Source: Altibacter sp.
GTDB taxonomy: Bacteria > Bacteroidota > Bacteroidia > Flavobacteriales > Flavobacteriaceae
Direction of reading: 5' to 3'
Length of the DNA: 33,528 bases
NCBI GenBank assembly: GCA_002696485.1
Contig: NZTP01000072.1
Span: forward strand, 1-33,528
The notes beneath the pieces were generated by a model that saw nothing but the letters and a program-made list of their open reading frames with translations, was not told the origin of the DNA and did not search any database. Below, piece by piece: positions 32,250 through 33,528 of this stretch. Every line of letters starts with the position of its first letter. Position 1 is the first letter of the stretch. Both the position numbers and the translations under genes were made by a program.

Positions 32250-32375
32250 ACAACGGTCTCGGTTATCGCCAGTTGGCGGAGTATGGAGCGCGGATTTGTC
32301 GGCTTAGTATTAGTTTGTTGGTCAATTTAATTATTTTCTTTTTAACGCTACCGTCTATTGGCGATGAACCGTTGT
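32250..32375. repeat. Foldback element between the TPR and four-helix membrane genes
   Basis: ACAACGGT (32250-32257) is inverted as ACCGTTGT (32368-32375), and inside it ATCGCCA (32265-32271) is inverted as TGGCGAT (32359-32365). Both arm pairs are perfect. The interior of about 90 nt is unpaired at first sight and carries no gene. Confidence 0.6.
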
Positions 32376-32391
32376 TATCTGCTTGCCGGTT

Positions 32392-32793
32392 TTAATAATT
32401 TTGAATATAAGTAAATAGAAATATTAAGCTAAAATATGACCACATACAAGTAAATAAAATATGAATTGAGGTCTCTAATTTTTTACCTCGCCACAAGGAA
32501 GGTGAATAAACAAAGAATTGAATGAATAGTCTTGCAAACCAAAAAACTGCTAATCCAACGGTTATTTTATTACCGAGGTCTGTTTGTACCAATTCGTTTG
32601 AAGATGTCAAGCATAATACACCCATTAAAAAAACGGTTAGCGCAATGAAGAACGTGTGCACTGTCATCATTTGTCTATTGATCAAACTCAGCGTTTTTAA
32701 TTCCGTATTCCAGTTAAAATATCTAGGAAAAATAATATGTACTAAAGCAAGGATTATTAATAATACCCCAGCAATTTTCAAGTGGATTTGCAT
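32392..32793 (-). CDS. Four-helix membrane protein of unknown function
   Basis: 133 residues with four predicted membrane helices (about 5-22, 44-64, 77-95 and 107-130) and short loops; no signal peptide. The motif HIIFPRYFNWNTELKTLSLINRQMM between helices 1 and 2 is the most distinctive part and is shared by small membrane proteins of flavobacteria as far as I recall. No function is known. It lies 12 nt after the methyltransferase gene on the same strand, so the pair is probably one transcript. AT-rich like its neighbours. Confidence 0.65.
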   Translation of the reverse strand: MQIHLKIAGVLLIILALVHIIFPRYFNWNTELKTLSLINRQMMTVHTFFIALTVFLMGVLCLTSSNELVQTDLGNKITVGLAVFWFARLFIQFFVYSPSLWRGKKLETSIHILFTCMWSYFSLIFLFTYIQNY

Positions 32794-32805
32794 ATTATAA
32801 TGTGA

Positions 32806-33528
32806 TTAAGGAGTTGTAATAAAAATTGACATAAATGGCGTGAATTTACGCTCTTTGAATGATGAGAATCCAGCTTTTTTAAAAGATTTCTCCCACACCT
32901 TTCTTGAAAAAAAATGTGTAAATCCTATAGAGAATGCAAGGAAGTTTGCAGTATCCCTCAAATGTTCCACCATTATAACTTTTCCTTCTGGTTTACAGAT
33001 TCTATGACATTCTTTTAAAAACAATATCTTTTCATCATTGGATCTTATCTCGTGAACCGCGGAGAGCATAAAAATTAAGTCAGCAGAATTATCTTGATGT
33101 GGGATATGATTGGTTGAAATTTTAGAAGTATTTGGATACACTAAACTGACTTTTCTTGCTCGAATAATTGCTGCTTCGGTATGGGATGCTGGATTATAGA
33201 AATCTAGAACAGTCAGTTCCGATTGTGGAAATTCTTCCTTAATTAGGAAACTGGTTTCATCAAAACCTGCATTAATATTTATGATCTTTTGGTTCTCTTT
33301 ATCCTTTAAATTAAATTGATTTAACCATCTAAGGGAGTAGTAATCTGAAAAATCATATACGTATGCGGAAACAATCAATGGCATTACCAATCCATATAGA
33401 AATGCTACAATTATTATCCAAAAGGCAAAATCTGGGATTGAAAAATATACTTTTATTAAGATGATCACTAGAAGCGCTACTAAGCCATAAATATAAAAAT
33501 GTCGATTAAAGCTAAGTATGTTTAGTAC
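32806..33528 (-). CDS. Membrane-anchored class I SAM-dependent methyltransferase, 5' end missing
   Basis: The frame stays open to the last base: 20 further codons precede the GTG at 33468 and read like protein (LNILSFNRHFYIYGLVALL), so the gene is cut by the window edge. The N-terminal part has two hydrophobic segments (one across GLVALLVIILIKVYF, one FWIIIVAFLYGLVMPLIV). The catalytic domain has a divergent motif I (IININAGFDET), an acidic motif II strand (LTVLDFY), ADLIFMLSAVHEIR as motif IV and GKVIMVEHLRD with FSIGFTHFF later, a pattern I recognise from membrane-linked methyltransferases of Bacteroidota. Substrate unknown. The four-helix membrane gene follows by 12 nt. Confidence 0.78.
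   Translation of the reverse strand, partial: VLNILSFNRHFYIYGLVALLVIILIKVYFSIPDFAFWIIIVAFLYGLVMPLIVSAYVYDFSDYYSLRWLNQFNLKDKENQKIININAGFDETSFLIKEEFPQSELTVLDFYNPASHTEAAIIRARKVSLVYPNTSKISTNHIPHQDNSADLIFMLSAVHEIRSNDEKILFLKECHRICKPEGKVIMVEHLRDTANFLAFSIGFTHFFSRKVWEKSFKKAGFSSFKERKFTPFMSIFITTP

Noticed and set aside
25477-33528. Prophage or transposon explanation for the AT-rich block
   Set aside because: No transposase, integrase, capsid, terminase or terminal inverted repeats are visible in the window.

Overview
This window looks like a chromosomal segment of a marine-type Bacteroidota, most likely family Flavobacteriaceae. Two proteins end in type IX secretion sorting domains. The best promoters match the Bacteroidota consensus TTG-N19-21-TAnnTTTG. 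The window carries a bacillithiol gene (bshB1) and the HutI/HutG pair of histidine degradation. Species cannot be named from the sequence alone.

Layout. 1-16.6 kb is compact core sequence: the end of ettA, a secreted Asp-box repeat protein, an S9 peptidase, a small MBL/DUF4350-like pair, the hutI-hutG-GNAT operon, a PLP lyase coupled to bshB1, tRNA-His, an M28 peptidase lipoprotein, an MBL-rhodanese protein and a DUF4397 secreted protein. 16.7-17.9 kb is a stress-like cluster: a PA2169-type four-helix protein and three very small hydrophilic proteins that were read directly from the sequence. 18.0-23.1 kb is a four-gene efflux operon (TetR, ABC, HlyD, TolC). Its ABC ATPase has lost most catalytic motifs, and an overlapping palindrome in its promoter looks like the regulator's operator. 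A small CutA-like gene diverges from it.

23.55-24.63 kb has no credible gene. It holds a series of strong hairpins and then three consecutive short tandem repeats with 7-, 11- and 10-nt periods, the last giving phased A-tracts. Next comes an orphan protein gene (24631) of unknown function with its own terminator.

From about 25.5 kb to the end the sequence becomes AT-rich and every gene lies on the minus strand. This accessory block holds a likely anti-phage or nucleic-acid conflict module: a GHKL ATPase fused to a PD-(D/E)XK (Shedu-like) nuclease domain, preceded in transcription order by a coupled DUF262-HEPN pair. Imperfect foldback elements and a repeated GTATAAGC/AACGG motif punctuate the block, suggesting a cassette-like organisation. 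A more GC-rich LAS-type peptidase gene, a TPR lipoprotein, a four-helix membrane protein and a methyltransferase cut by the right edge complete the window.
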